From Agarivorans litoreus (GTDB lineage: Bacteria > Pseudomonadota > Gammaproteobacteria > Enterobacterales > Celerinatantimonadaceae), in NCBI RefSeq assembly GCF_019649015.1, contig NZ_BLPI01000001.1:3591001-3655000 (forward strand): DNA of 64,000 bases. Direction: 5' to 3'. Positions 51,301 through 61,359 of the stretch are shown here, in pieces. Position 1 is the stretch's first letter; every line of letters begins with the position of its first letter. The notes beneath the pieces are model-generated. The model did no database searches. It saw nothing but the letters and a program-made list of their open reading frames with translations, and was not told the DNA's origin. A program made the position numbers and the translations under genes.

Positions 51301-54300
51301 CTACACTGCAAGGCCAATTTGGTACCTTGTCGATTAATCAATTAGGCCATTGGACTTACACAGCTGACAACTCACAAACTGCTATTCAAGGACTTAAAAC
51401 GGGTGAGTCACTCACCGATACCCTGCTTGTGCACTCGGTGGATGGTACCGAGCAAAAGATCACTGTTACGATTAACGGCACCGATGACAAAGCTGTGATA
51501 GGAGGTACTGCAACCGCCACATTAACCGAAGACAAAGATCTTCACAGCGGACAGCTTCGCGTTGATGGGGGGCTGACTATCACCGATGTTGATACTGGAG
51601 AAAACCAATTCCAAGCAGGTGTATTGCAAGGTCAATTCGGTACGCTGAGTATCAATAATCTGGGTCACTGGACTTACACCGCTGACAACTCACAAACTGC
51701 TATTCAAGGCCTTAAAACGGGTGAGTCACTCACCGACACGCTACTAGTCCACTCTGCTGATGGCACTGAACAACAAGTCACCGTGACCATTAACGGCACC
51801 GATGATAAAGCTCAAATCGCAGGCGCTTCTACTGCAAACCTCACTGAAGATAAAGAGGTTCATAGTGGTCTACTTCGTGTCGAAGGTGCACTTACTGTTA
51901 CCGACCCCGATGCAGGGCAAAGCCAGTTTGCGGCCACTACACTGCAAGGCCAATTTGGTACCTTGTCGATTAATCAATTAGGCCATTGGACTTACACAGC
52001 TGACAACTCACAAACTGCTATTCAAGGACTTAAAACGGGTGAGTCACTCACCGACACGCTGCTAGTCCACTCTGCTGATGGCACCGAGCAAAAGATCACT
52101 GTTATGATTAACGGCACCGATGACAAAGCTGTGATAGGAGGTACTGCAACCGCCAGTCTCACAGAAGATAAAGATGTTCATAGTGGTCTACTTCGCGTTG
52201 ATGGTGCGCTGACTGTCAGTGATGTTGATGCTGGAGAAAACCAATTCCAAGCAACATCTTTACAAGGGCAGTTTGGTACGCTGAGTATCAATAATCAGGG
52301 TCATTGGACTTACACTGCTGACAATTCTCAGACTGCAATTCAAGGCCTTAAAAGCGGTGAGTCGCTTACCGATACCTTAGTCGTTCATTCAGTCGATGGC
52401 ACCGAGCAAAAAATCACTGTCACTATTAACGGCACTGATGATAAAGCCGTGATTGCTGGCACAGCAACAGCAAGTTTAACTGAAGAGAAAGAGGTTCATC
52501 AGGGGCAGCTTCGAGTCGATGGGGCGCTGACGGTAACGGATGCGGATAATGGTCAGGCACAATTTACCGCGACCTCATTACAAGGGCAGTTTGGTACTCT
52601 TTCAATCAATGAATTAGGTCATTGGACTTACACCGCCGAAAATTCACAAGCGACTATTCAAGGTTTAAAAACTGGTGAATCGCTTACCGATACCTTAGTC
52701 GTTCATAGTATCGATGGCACCGAGCAAAAGATCACTGTCACCATTAACGGCACCGATGATAAAGCTCAAATCGCAGGCGCTTCTACTGCAAACCTCACAG
52801 AAGATAAAGAGGTTCATCAGGGTCAACTTCGTGTTGATGGGGCGCTGACTGTTACCGATGTTGATACTGGAGAAAACCAATTCCAAGCAGGTGTATTGCA
52901 AGGTCAATTCGGTACGCTGAGTATCAATAATCTGGGTCATTGGACTTACACTGCCGATAATTCTCAGACTGCAATTCAAGGCCTTAAAAGCGGTGAGTCA
53001 GTAACTGATACCCTGCTGGTTCATTCTGTGGATGGCACTGAACAACAAGTCACTGTCACAATTAACGGGACTGATGATAAAGCTCAAATTGCAGGCGCTT
53101 CTACTGCAAACCTCACAGAAGATAAAGAGGTTCATAATGGCCTACTTCGTGTCGAAGGTGCACTCACTGTTACCGATCCCGATGCAGGGCAAAACCAGTT
53201 TGCGGCCACAACACTGCAAGGCCAATTTGGTACCTTGTCGATTAATCAATTAGGCCATTGGACTTACACTGCCGATAATTCTCAAACCGTTATTCAAGGG
53301 CTGAAAACTGGTGAATCGGTTACAGATACCTTAGTCGTTCATAGTATCGATGGCACCGAGCAAAAGATCACTGTCACCATTAACGGCTCTAACGACTTAC
53401 CCGTTATTTCAGGAGTATCCTCAGGAAACGTTATTGAACAGGGAGAAAATATTACTGGGAAAGCGAATGCGACTGGCACCCTTATTGCGACTGATCTTGA
53501 CTCAACTGACAGTATTCAGTGGGCGATTAGTCAACCTCAAGGTCAATTTGGTAATTTATCAATCGATCAGCAAGGAAACTGGCGTTATCAGTTAGATAAT
53601 TCAACAGGTGGCACGACAGATAAGCTGGCTGCAGGTCAACAGCAACAAGAGACATTTTGGGTAACGGCAACTGACTCTTCAGGAGTGGCTATACCACATA
53701 AAGTTGTTGTTGATGTAACGGGGAGTAATGATAAGCCTATTGTCACTGCCTGGGCTCAACTAGCAGCCGGAACAGAAGACAAACCTGTCATAATTCAAAT
53801 CGCAGATCTACTCAGACACGCAAGCGATATTGATACCACTGATACTCTGCGAGTCGAGAACTTGCAAGCCTCCCATGGTCACCTCATAAACAATAACGAT
53901 GGCAGCTACACCTTCACTCCAGATAAGGATTTTAATGGTGAAGTTCGCTTGAGCTATAACGTAGTAGATGGGCAAGGTGGCAGTGTTAGTACCCAAGCCA
54001 AATTTGACCTAGCAGCATCTCCCGATAATGCAGTTATTACCGACGCCCAAACAAACCCGAACTTACGGGGTGTCACTGAAGATCGCGGCTATATCGATAC
54101 TCACTACAAACTTAATTATAACGGCCAACTGAACATCCAAGACCCAGATGCCGGTGAAGCTAAATTTGATCCAAATATTGGCCCACAAACCAACCAAGGT
54201 ATTGGTTATGACACTAAGCTAGGCGGCCATGTGGTGCTAATGCAAAATGGTCATTACACCTACACCTTGGACAATCGAAACATTCAACACCTGGCAGAGG

Positions 54301-57300
54301 GAGAAGCGATAAAAGACTCGGTTGTTATTCGCTCAGCGGATGGCACCACTCATACCATTGAAATGACGGTTCACGGTACAAATGACAGACCCACGATTGC
54401 TGCACAGTCGCATACGGTTATTGAAGGTGGTGCCCTCATATATGGGCAAATGCGTGGGCAAGATATTGATACTGGCGCAACACTGCATTACTCAACTCCC
54501 AAAATTGATGGACTGATATTTAACACTGATGGCAGCTATAGCTTCGATCCGAGCAACTCAAGTTATCAATCCTTAGCATCTGGCGTCACAAAAAACCTTA
54601 CCATCCCGGTCACTGTAACCGATGAGCATAATGCCAGCTCTACTCAAAACCTTACTATTAGTATTACTGGAGTTAATAACGCCGCTGTCATTGGCGGTGT
54701 CGATATCGGCAGTGTTACCGAAAATTCCGCCGGTAAAGATATGTCACCTGACTATGCGCAACCGGGTATGGCTCACCTTGGCCGTAACCCGCTGTATGCC
54801 AGTGGCACCTTAACCATTTCGGACTTGGATTCCGGCGAAGCAGCCTTCAACACTCACGGGGTCGGCTTTACCTACTCGGGTAAATTTGGTGATCTACTGC
54901 TGCAAGAAAATGGTCAATGGTCCTATTATGCTGATGCTGGCGGTGTGCGCATTAAAGGTGGCTACGCGTCCCACAGAGGATCGACAATTGACCAGCTCGG
55001 TGAAGGACAGAGCCTGACCGATACCATTACAGTTTATTCAAAAGATGGCACCTCTCATGACATTGTTATCACCATTCATGGCAGTAATGATCGCCCCTAT
55101 TGTTCGTCAGAAGTGCAACTTAATGCAGGCACTGAAGATACTCGCCAAACTATTACAGTCGCGCAATTGCTACAAAACACGGTTGATGTAGATAAAAATG
55201 ATGCTGGGCTGCTGAGCATTGAGAACCTGCGTGCCGACCACGGTTCCATTAAGCATAATCAAGACGGCAGTTTCACCTTTACACCAGAGAAAGACTACAA
55301 CGGCGCGGTGCACTTTAGCTATGACGTCAAAGATGCCCACGGCGGAATAACCCACACCAACGCGAGTACGACTCTTGCGGCGGTTAACGATAACCCGGAT
55401 GTGACGCCTCTAACTGACAGTGTTACTGAAGGTACTGACAACCACCATTCCTTGAATCTGCTATTAGGTGCCACAGATAAAGAGGGCGACGCGTTAACCA
55501 TCAGCCATCTGGAATATGCTATTGATGGTCAGCCTCAGTCGGGCCAACTTCCAACGGGCATTACCTTAGGCGCTGATGGGCATACGTTGATTGTTGACTC
55601 CACTGATGCCGCATTTAATCATTTAGCAAATGGTCAGTCGCAAAAGGTGGCTATCACCTATCAAGTAGAAGATGGTCATGGTGGGAGTACACAGCAAACC
55701 GCTACGCTCACTATAGTAGGTACTGATGATAAGGCCACACTGGTATCTAATGTTATTCAATTAACCGAAACACAAGCGATCGATAGTCAGTTTACAACCT
55801 ATAAAGGCAACCTTCAGCTTATCGATCCTGATAGTGGTGATCACACACAGTTCTCTCAGTTTAGCGGTACTTATTTAGGCCAAGGATTTGAGCCTGGGCA
55901 TCTTAATATCTGGCCTGATGGCTCTTATCAATTCATGTTAAATGCAGGCACTAATCGCCATGCAGATGATCTCATTAGTAGCCTACATGCTGGTGAGTCG
56001 ATGGAAATCCCTTATGAGTTTATTACTAGCGATGGTCAAAAACTCACCATAATGGTTAAAGTGATTGGTGAAGATGATAAAGCAAAAATAGAAGTTGGCA
56101 AATATTCAAGCTTTAATGAAAATGCTTATGAAGACAAGCTTTCACCAGGAAGTACGCCTAACCAAGTTCGTGCAGGCGGCACGTTACAGGTGATCGACCC
56201 AGATCATGACCAAGCCGGTTTTATCGCGCAAAATATCACTACCGCCGATGGTGGACATTTCAATATCAACGCACAAGGTCATTGGGCTTACACGATTGAT
56301 AATGACAAGTTACAACATCTAGGTGCTGGCGAAAGCTATCAAAAAATATTTAACGTGGAATCTATCGATGGTAGTGCACATAAAGATATCACAGTGACCG
56401 TTCACGGCACCAATGATGCCCCCGTCGCAACAGCTGAAGTACGTTTAGCGAATGGATTAGAAGATAGCAAAATTGTTCTCACCTCTGCACAATTGCTTGC
56501 CAATACTACCGACATTGATGACAACGATATTGGAAAATTATCCATTGAAAACCTACAGGCTGATCATGGCGCTATTGCGTTAAATACCGATGGCACCTTT
56601 ACGTTTACGCCAGAAAAAGACTATAACGGCGAGGTGCATTTTACTTACAATGTGAAAGATGCCCACGGTGGTATTACACATACAGGTGCATCCATCAACC
56701 TAGCTGCAGTTGACGACAAAACTGTATTTGGCGGCGTTACAACTGACTCTGTTAAAGAAGACATCGACCCTGGTGCCAACTCTTATGGCAACTTTGGTGG
56801 CAGCCGTTTTGCTGGTACCCAATGGCATCAACTAACGATTACGGATACAGACAGTAAGGTTGATCAAATCGACATTGAGTTTGGTGGAAAAACTGTTACT
56901 TGGCAAGTCGGGTCGCCTCTTGATATCCAAACCAATTATGGCAAGTTCGAACTAACAACATATTCCCATGGCCCGCACAAGGGCGAGCTAGTTTGGTTGT
57001 ATAACGGTGATAATCGCAACCCATCGATTCAAGGTTTAAAAGAAGGGGAATCTTTACACGAAAGTATCACTTTAGTTGCGCCAGACGGCACCCGCCAAGC
57101 ACTGTCTGTAGAGATAAAAGGCACAGAAGATCATGTGATTATTGATGCCCCCAATCATCTTGGCGATGTGATTGAGCATCAATCAACAGGCGCACAAGTC
57201 AGTGGTCAGCTACAGGCCCATGATAGTGATACTCATGATTCAGTGAGCTGGGCCATTACCCAAACTGCTGGTAAATATGGTGAGTTTTCAGTTGATACCG

Positions 57301-60300
57301 ATGGTCACTGGCACTACGTGGTAGATGAAGCAAAAGCAGGTGCTTTGGGGCAAGGTGATGAGTGGAACGAGCATTTCACCATTGAATCGCTATCAACTGA
57401 TGGGAGCAAAGTGAGTAAAACGGTCACTGTCGTCGTGCACGGTAGTAACGATGCTCCAACTGTGACAAGTGGACTTGTGTTGACCCAAGGCAGTGAAGAT
57501 AAACAGGTTATATTAACCCAACAGGATTTGTTAGCCCATGCCAGTGATAGTGACCGCAACGATCAAGGCTGGCTAAGCGCCACCCACTTAACAGCCGATC
57601 ATGGGACAATCAGCACCAATGCCGATGGCAGCTTCACCTTTACCCCTGAGAAAGACTTTAACGGCGATGTTCACTTTAGTTATGACGTCACCGATCGTCA
57701 TGGCGGTGTCACCCATACCAGCGCAAGTACAACCTTAATGGCGGTGAATGATGCGGCCCATATCAATGGTCAGTCACAAGCATCATCGAACGTCAATATA
57801 TTCGAAGATAGCGCTACAAACCGCCTTACGGGGCTGCTGGCACTGACCGATGTCGATAGTGGCGAAGCCAACTTTGTGCCACAAGCTCATTTACTGGGGC
57901 AATATGGTGAAATAAATTTAGAAGCAGATGGCCACTGGGCATATAGCCTAAACAACAACTTAGCCGCAACCAATGCCTTAAAGGCAGGCCAAATGGTCAC
58001 CGATAGCTTTACCTTTAGTTCACCCGACGGCACCGCTAGCCACACCATCAACATTCAAGTTCACGGCCATGATGATCGCCCTAGCCTCAGCCTCAACGAA
58101 GGGGAAGCACAGCAGTCACTCGATCTCTTTGGCGGGCTTAATGCTACGGGCGTGAGAAAATTGCAATTTTCAACTGACGGTATCCACTTTTCTAATCGGG
58201 TGCCCGATGGTTTTATGCTTGCCAGAGACGGGCATACCTTGCAGGTCGACCCCGCCCACAATAGCTACAACCACTTAGCTAACGGCATTGCCTCAACCAT
58301 TGACATTAAGTATCAGTTACAACAAAGCGCGGGCAGCAACCTACAAGCCTCGCAGCAGCAAGCACGAGTAGTTATCACTGGCACCAGCGACAAACCGATT
58401 ATTCACAGCTTTAGCCCGCATTCGCCACAAAACAATGGCCCGGTTACAGGGAATCTACTCCAAGGCGCAACAGATGTGGATGATGGTGCACACTTAGAGC
58501 TTCATGATGTGCAGTATAAAGATCCTGTAACGCAGCACTACGTGACGGTTCAAGCGGGGCAAACTCACAACATTAGCGGTGTTGGGATGATTGCGATTTC
58601 AGCCAATGGCGACTACAGCTTTACTCCAAACAACTCTTTTAGTGGGCAAGTGCCTTCTCTTATCTATCGAGTAACAGACACGCACGGTGATTATGCGGAT
58701 AATAGCCAGAACACCTTGAGTATTCATATAGATCCATACCAGCCTCCCTTTATTGCACCGTTAACGGTAGCACTGGCAAATGATACCGGTAGCTCGGCTA
58801 CAGATTTAGTCACTCAGGATGGGACGCTTAGCATCTCAGGCCAAACAGCGGGAATGCAGGTAGAGTATTCTATTGACGGCGGCAAAAATTGGACTACTCA
58901 ATTTTCGCCAATTGAAGGGGTCAATCAGCTACAGGTGAGACAGACTGATGGTGCTGGGCATGCTTCAGCAGCCAGCAGTCTTAGTTTCACCCTAGACACC
59001 CAATCACCTTCGCCACATATTAGTCTTGATCCTGTTACCGCCGATAACGTGCTTAATCAAACAGAGCTTAGTGCTAATCTAGCGGTCACTGGGACAGTGA
59101 GCAGCGAGGTCAATGTAGGAGATAAGGTTACCCTTACGCTGGGGGCACGCACATACACCGGTGCAGTTGATGCTAATCATCAATTCTCTATTGACGTTCC
59201 CGCCGACCAACTGGGCAGTCACACCAATATCATGGCATCAATCACTATAACCGATGAAGCCGGAAACAGTGCCACCGCGACAGATAACCATCACTACAGC
59301 ATAGATACAGGCGCAAGCATTCGGGTTAACCCCATTTCCGGAGACAATATTATTGAAGCGAGTGAACACCACCAAGCGATTGATATCGCTGGTACCGTGT
59401 CTGGGGTTGAAGATGGACAAGTGGTTACAGTCTCCATTGGCGGTCATCACTACCAAGCTGTTGTGGCTCATGGCGCCTGGAGTACTTCCTTAACCGCAGT
59501 AGAGGTGCAAGCACTGCCGGGAGGCACGGTTGATGTTACCGCCTCGGTTCACGATCTTGCTGGTAACTTAGCATCCATACACAGTCCTTTATTCGTTGGA
59601 GATAGTGCTAATCCAGTACCGAGCTTGAGCTTTAAAGCGCCACCGACACCTACAGGCGGTGGCAGTATTGGCTCGCACATATCTGGCGATTTGGTCGTCC
59701 CCCCGTTAATACAACAACTCACCCCTAATTTACCCAGCGGAGGTTGGGCAATTACAGATGGTAAGGGTCATACCTCAACCAGCCTACATGGCCAATATGG
59801 CACCTTAACTATCGACCCTGATACCGGTCACGTTGATTATGTTTATAGTCAAGCGCCAACCCCAGGAAACAAGGCTGCTGGAGGCAGCCATTGGGCAGGG
59901 CAAACAGTATCAGAAGAGCATCATGATGTATTTCAAGTTGTTTATCATGATGCGCATGCGTCAAATGTCGATGTCAAAGTTAATCTAGATGTGACTTATG
60001 TTCATGGACATAGCGGTCATAATCAAACGTCTACTCATCTTGTTGCTATGACCGTCACACCTGACACGTCTGTGGCTATGCCACCTGCAGCGGACATGCA
60101 CGACGCACCTGACGACATAATGGCTTTTAGCGCAAGCATCACTGAAGATGAATCATCATTTGACCATGTAGTATCAGATATTGGCGCTGCCGATGAAAGT
60201 ACTCCTCACCAGTCGGTGCATTTAGACCCGCTAAATCAGTCGGAGGCCAGCTCGCCCATCGATCACTATTTACAAATGGTTGGCGTAAGTCATGCCGATA

Positions 60301-60557
60301 TTACGCCGGCTTCTGAGGTACCTTTGACGACAGACTTACCTGATATGGCAGCAACACAGATTAACCAAGATGAAGAATTGTTTGATAGTCAGCCTATCGA
60401 CGCGTTTGAAAATCCACTAGATGAAGATAAACATGAGCAACATAAGCTTAATGAGCAAGTCATACACGATGACACACTCGTTCAGCATCAGGTGAATCAA
60501 GATAATGATGATGACTTATTACATCAAGCTTTAAACGATATGCATAATCAGTGGTAA
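48336..60557 (+). CDS. Giant VCBS/cadherin-like repeat adhesin (type I secretion substrate)
   Basis: 4073 aa, last gene of the secretion operon, 12 bases after the adaptor. Residues 1-190 are Lys/Ser-rich with no signal peptide, as usual for type I substrates. Two diverged VCBS domains (about 215-425) are followed by twelve near-identical 106-residue VCBS repeats (427-1698; LTEDK, then QGQFGTLSIN, GHWTYTADNSQ, HSVDGTEQKITVTINGTDDKA). Four cadherin-like domains (near 1800, 2255, 2700 and 3040; FTFTPEKDYNG with GxHFSYxVKDxHGG) alternate with further VCBS units. Ig-like units occupy 3470-3760, then a last VCBS-like domain and an acidic Asp/His-rich tail. No RTX GGxGxDxxx repeats and no LapG-type TAAG site seen. 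I find one cysteine (2256). Most likely a surface adhesin or biofilm protein. Confidence 0.93.
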   Translation: MTKQQDKSSLKAKSKLTKSSNSVDKDKGIKKAKRIDEDVARLKAKELRDVKTAGLSNQDLVADKSHQQLLSEQQAIPDEGLLSEATNPSETISETGRGGESANAKSSESDDTSKAVAGAALVEAPLIDGSKATARVGKGGGSSANSHWFATHSLLNHVGVKGLTSNQLANVEGNHYKPSVTVQQLTKVNHSQTDQQQVPVIHAEGAQQQSGSVKEDKVSEVSGQLHVSGVDANQVSWAVESGNGVYGQLVVDSHTGQWRYQLDNTLDTTNALAEGEHHSEQFVVVVKDNLQHQIKMVVSIEVEGSNDKPQISGLHHANVTEMSALSEVDGQLFAKDPDHSEQLQWAVSHSQGQYGRLTINPDNGQWQYQLDNKQPATLALTEGQQGVEHFVVSVTDSAGEVVKQDLTIQVLGTNEQAIIGGGYSGVLTEDKDVHQGQLHADGVLTVTDVDSGQNQFQAGVLQGQFGTLSINNLGHWTYTADNSQTAIQGLKSGESVTDTLVVHSVDGTEQKITVTINGTDDKAVIGGTATASLTEDKDVHSGLLRVDGALTVTDVDAGENQFQATSLQGQFGTLSINNQGHWSYTADNSQPTIQGLKSGESLTDTLLVHSVDGTEQKITVTINGTDDKAVIAGTTTASLTEDKEVHSGLLRVDGVLTITDVDAGENQFQAEVLQGQFGTLSINNLGHWTYTADNSQPTVQGLKSGESLTDTLLVHSVDGTEQKITVTINGTDDKAQIAGASTANLTEDKEVHSDLLRVDGVLTITDVDTGENQFQAGVLQGQFGTLSINNLGHWIYTADNSQSSIQGLKTGESLTDTLLVHSVDGTEQKITVTINGTDDKAQIAGASTANLTEDKEVHNGLLRVDGALTITDADAGQNQFAATSFQGQFGTLSINELGHWTYTADNSQPTIQGLKSGESLTDTLLVHSVDGTEQKITVTINGTDDKAVIAGTSTASLTEDKDVHSGLLRVEGALTVTDPDAGQSQFAATTLQGQFGTLSINQLGHWTYTADNSQTAIQGLKTGESLTDTLLVHSVDGTEQKITVTINGTDDKAVIGGTATATLTEDKDLHSGQLRVDGGLTITDVDTGENQFQAGVLQGQFGTLSINNLGHWTYTADNSQTAIQGLKTGESLTDTLLVHSADGTEQQVTVTINGTDDKAQIAGASTANLTEDKEVHSGLLRVEGALTVTDPDAGQSQFAATTLQGQFGTLSINQLGHWTYTADNSQTAIQGLKTGESLTDTLLVHSADGTEQKITVMINGTDDKAVIGGTATASLTEDKDVHSGLLRVDGALTVSDVDAGENQFQATSLQGQFGTLSINNQGHWTYTADNSQTAIQGLKSGESLTDTLVVHSVDGTEQKITVTINGTDDKAVIAGTATASLTEEKEVHQGQLRVDGALTVTDADNGQAQFTATSLQGQFGTLSINELGHWTYTAENSQATIQGLKTGESLTDTLVVHSIDGTEQKITVTINGTDDKAQIAGASTANLTEDKEVHQGQLRVDGALTVTDVDTGENQFQAGVLQGQFGTLSINNLGHWTYTADNSQTAIQGLKSGESVTDTLLVHSVDGTEQQVTVTINGTDDKAQIAGASTANLTEDKEVHNGLLRVEGALTVTDPDAGQNQFAATTLQGQFGTLSINQLGHWTYTADNSQTVIQGLKTGESVTDTLVVHSIDGTEQKITVTINGSNDLPVISGVSSGNVIEQGENITGKANATGTLIATDLDSTDSIQWAISQPQGQFGNLSIDQQGNWRYQLDNSTGGTTDKLAAGQQQQETFWVTATDSSGVAIPHKVVVDVTGSNDKPIVTAWAQLAAGTEDKPVIIQIADLLRHASDIDTTDTLRVENLQASHGHLINNNDGSYTFTPDKDFNGEVRLSYNVVDGQGGSVSTQAKFDLAASPDNAVITDAQTNPNLRGVTEDRGYIDTHYKLNYNGQLNIQDPDAGEAKFDPNIGPQTNQGIGYDTKLGGHVVLMQNGHYTYTLDNRNIQHLAEGEAIKDSVVIRSADGTTHTIEMTVHGTNDRPTIAAQSHTVIEGGALIYGQMRGQDIDTGATLHYSTPKIDGLIFNTDGSYSFDPSNSSYQSLASGVTKNLTIPVTVTDEHNASSTQNLTISITGVNNAAVIGGVDIGSVTENSAGKDMSPDYAQPGMAHLGRNPLYASGTLTISDLDSGEAAFNTHGVGFTYSGKFGDLLLQENGQWSYYADAGGVRIKGGYASHRGSTIDQLGEGQSLTDTITVYSKDGTSHDIVITIHGSNDRPYCSSEVQLNAGTEDTRQTITVAQLLQNTVDVDKNDAGLLSIENLRADHGSIKHNQDGSFTFTPEKDYNGAVHFSYDVKDAHGGITHTNASTTLAAVNDNPDVTPLTDSVTEGTDNHHSLNLLLGATDKEGDALTISHLEYAIDGQPQSGQLPTGITLGADGHTLIVDSTDAAFNHLANGQSQKVAITYQVEDGHGGSTQQTATLTIVGTDDKATLVSNVIQLTETQAIDSQFTTYKGNLQLIDPDSGDHTQFSQFSGTYLGQGFEPGHLNIWPDGSYQFMLNAGTNRHADDLISSLHAGESMEIPYEFITSDGQKLTIMVKVIGEDDKAKIEVGKYSSFNENAYEDKLSPGSTPNQVRAGGTLQVIDPDHDQAGFIAQNITTADGGHFNINAQGHWAYTIDNDKLQHLGAGESYQKIFNVESIDGSAHKDITVTVHGTNDAPVATAEVRLANGLEDSKIVLTSAQLLANTTDIDDNDIGKLSIENLQADHGAIALNTDGTFTFTPEKDYNGEVHFTYNVKDAHGGITHTGASINLAAVDDKTVFGGVTTDSVKEDIDPGANSYGNFGGSRFAGTQWHQLTITDTDSKVDQIDIEFGGKTVTWQVGSPLDIQTNYGKFELTTYSHGPHKGELVWLYNGDNRNPSIQGLKEGESLHESITLVAPDGTRQALSVEIKGTEDHVIIDAPNHLGDVIEHQSTGAQVSGQLQAHDSDTHDSVSWAITQTAGKYGEFSVDTDGHWHYVVDEAKAGALGQGDEWNEHFTIESLSTDGSKVSKTVTVVVHGSNDAPTVTSGLVLTQGSEDKQVILTQQDLLAHASDSDRNDQGWLSATHLTADHGTISTNADGSFTFTPEKDFNGDVHFSYDVTDRHGGVTHTSASTTLMAVNDAAHINGQSQASSNVNIFEDSATNRLTGLLALTDVDSGEANFVPQAHLLGQYGEINLEADGHWAYSLNNNLAATNALKAGQMVTDSFTFSSPDGTASHTINIQVHGHDDRPSLSLNEGEAQQSLDLFGGLNATGVRKLQFSTDGIHFSNRVPDGFMLARDGHTLQVDPAHNSYNHLANGIASTIDIKYQLQQSAGSNLQASQQQARVVITGTSDKPIIHSFSPHSPQNNGPVTGNLLQGATDVDDGAHLELHDVQYKDPVTQHYVTVQAGQTHNISGVGMIAISANGDYSFTPNNSFSGQVPSLIYRVTDTHGDYADNSQNTLSIHIDPYQPPFIAPLTVALANDTGSSATDLVTQDGTLSISGQTAGMQVEYSIDGGKNWTTQFSPIEGVNQLQVRQTDGAGHASAASSLSFTLDTQSPSPHISLDPVTADNVLNQTELSANLAVTGTVSSEVNVGDKVTLTLGARTYTGAVDANHQFSIDVPADQLGSHTNIMASITITDEAGNSATATDNHHYSIDTGASIRVNPISGDNIIEASEHHQAIDIAGTVSGVEDGQVVTVSIGGHHYQAVVAHGAWSTSLTAVEVQALPGGTVDVTASVHDLAGNLASIHSPLFVGDSANPVPSLSFKAPPTPTGGGSIGSHISGDLVVPPLIQQLTPNLPSGGWAITDGKGHTSTSLHGQYGTLTIDPDTGHVDYVYSQAPTPGNKAAGGSHWAGQTVSEEHHDVFQVVYHDAHASNVDVKVNLDVTYVHGHSGHNQTSTHLVAMTVTPDTSVAMPPAADMHDAPDDIMAFSASITEDESSFDHVVSDIGAADESTPHQSVHLDPLNQSEASSPIDHYLQMVGVSHADITPASEVPLTTDLPDMAATQINQDEELFDSQPIDAFENPLDEDKHEQHKLNEQVIHDDTLVQHQVNQDNDDDLLHQALNDMHNQW
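49614..53429 (+). repeat. Twelve tandem 318-bp VCBS coding repeats
   Basis: Phase-exact tandem of twelve 318-base units (106 codons each) within the adhesin gene. For example ATTAACGGCA occurs at 49881 and 50199, one period apart. Units differ at scattered codons and several share long identical blocks (e.g. TCGCAGGCGCTTCTACTGCA in five units), so gene conversion is active or recent. Copy number is likely to vary between strains and may be wrong in short-read assemblies. Confidence 0.92.
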
Positions 60558-60616
60558 ATATTGAGTTTATGCTTAATCTTTCATGGCTATTTGCTTTGAA
60601 TTTAGATTAAATGTGG

Positions 60617-60651
60617 CTATTCAGTTTATTTTAGTAAAATAAACTGAATAG
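60617..60651. terminator. Perfect AT-rich hairpin downstream of the adhesin gene
   Basis: CTATTCAGTTTATTTT and AAAATAAACTGAATAG form a perfect 16-base stem with a three-base loop, 60 bases after the adhesin stop. It is the likely end of the secretion operon. The low GC content leaves room for an operator role for the next gene. Confidence 0.65.
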
Positions 60652-60747
60652 GGTTGCATATTTAGTTTTTTCTCTTGGTGTTCACTAAGTGGCGTGGCAA
60701 AATGCCGCCTTACCCTCATAAGAAGTTGTTTAGTTAAAGGACTCAAC

Positions 60748-61359
60748 ATGAAATTACGCCTCGCTGTTGTTGGCGCTGCTATGTTCGCTGCTCTTCCTGC
60801 TCAAGCCGATCTACTAGGTTTAACACTGGCTAGCCATATCGCTCAAACCAATACTGACCCAAAAGCCTCGTCGGCTTGGCAAGGTGATTTAGAGCTGCGT
60901 TTTAAGCATCCTATCCCGCTAATTCCAAATGTGGCAGTAGGTGCTAACAAACGTAAGCAAGGTGATGCGGCAGATGGTTCTAGCTACCAAGGTGAGTTGT
61001 ATTACAACTTGTTTGATACTGCAGGCCTTTATCTAGATTTGGGTGCGGGTTACGAGCGTTGGGACAGTGCCAACACTGCCTTAGCTGGCTCTGATGACGG
61101 TGAGCAAGTATACGCTGTAGGGCGTGTGGCTTGGCGTTTCCCTGGTTCTGGCTTAGGTTTGGAAAGTGATTTAAAACTGTCGCTTACCGATGAAGATTAC
61201 AAAGCTAACCGTTTCCGCGCGGGTGTTAACTACGAACTGTTTGATTTAGTGGCGAGCACCATTGATATCTCTGCGGGTTACCAGTACGAAGATATTGCAA
61301 CACGTAGCTACAGCACCAGTAATAGCGGCGCTTACTTAGGTTTAGCTGTTAACTTCTGA
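60748..61359 (+). CDS. TIGR04219-type outer membrane beta-barrel protein
   Basis: 203 aa from ATG 60748 (AAAGGA six bases upstream); an in-frame start at 60694 adds 18 residues that hide the signal. Signal peptide MKLRLAVVGAAMFAALPAQA then DLLGLTLASHI. The rest alternates short amphipathic strands (DLELRFKH, YQGELYYNLFDTAGLYLDLG, RVAWRFPGSGLG) and ends in the aromatic-terminated strand AYLGLAVNF typical of outer-membrane barrels. Eight strands by length. Not a TolC-like channel. Its end overlaps the convergent MFS gene by 28 bases. Confidence 0.88.
   Translation: MKLRLAVVGAAMFAALPAQADLLGLTLASHIAQTNTDPKASSAWQGDLELRFKHPIPLIPNVAVGANKRKQGDAADGSSYQGELYYNLFDTAGLYLDLGAGYERWDSANTALAGSDDGEQVYAVGRVAWRFPGSGLGLESDLKLSLTDEDYKANRFRAGVNYELFDLVASTIDISAGYQYEDIATRSYSTSNSGAYLGLAVNF

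Noticed and set aside
49614-53429. Regular direct repeats that could be mistaken for CRISPR
   Set aside because: The 318-base units are in-frame protein repeats of VCBS type with no spacer-repeat pattern and no cas genes.
60748-61359. Outer-membrane partner for the type I secretion system
   Set aside because: About eight-strand small barrel without the long helical domain of TolC; its signal and length fit TIGR04219 proteins.
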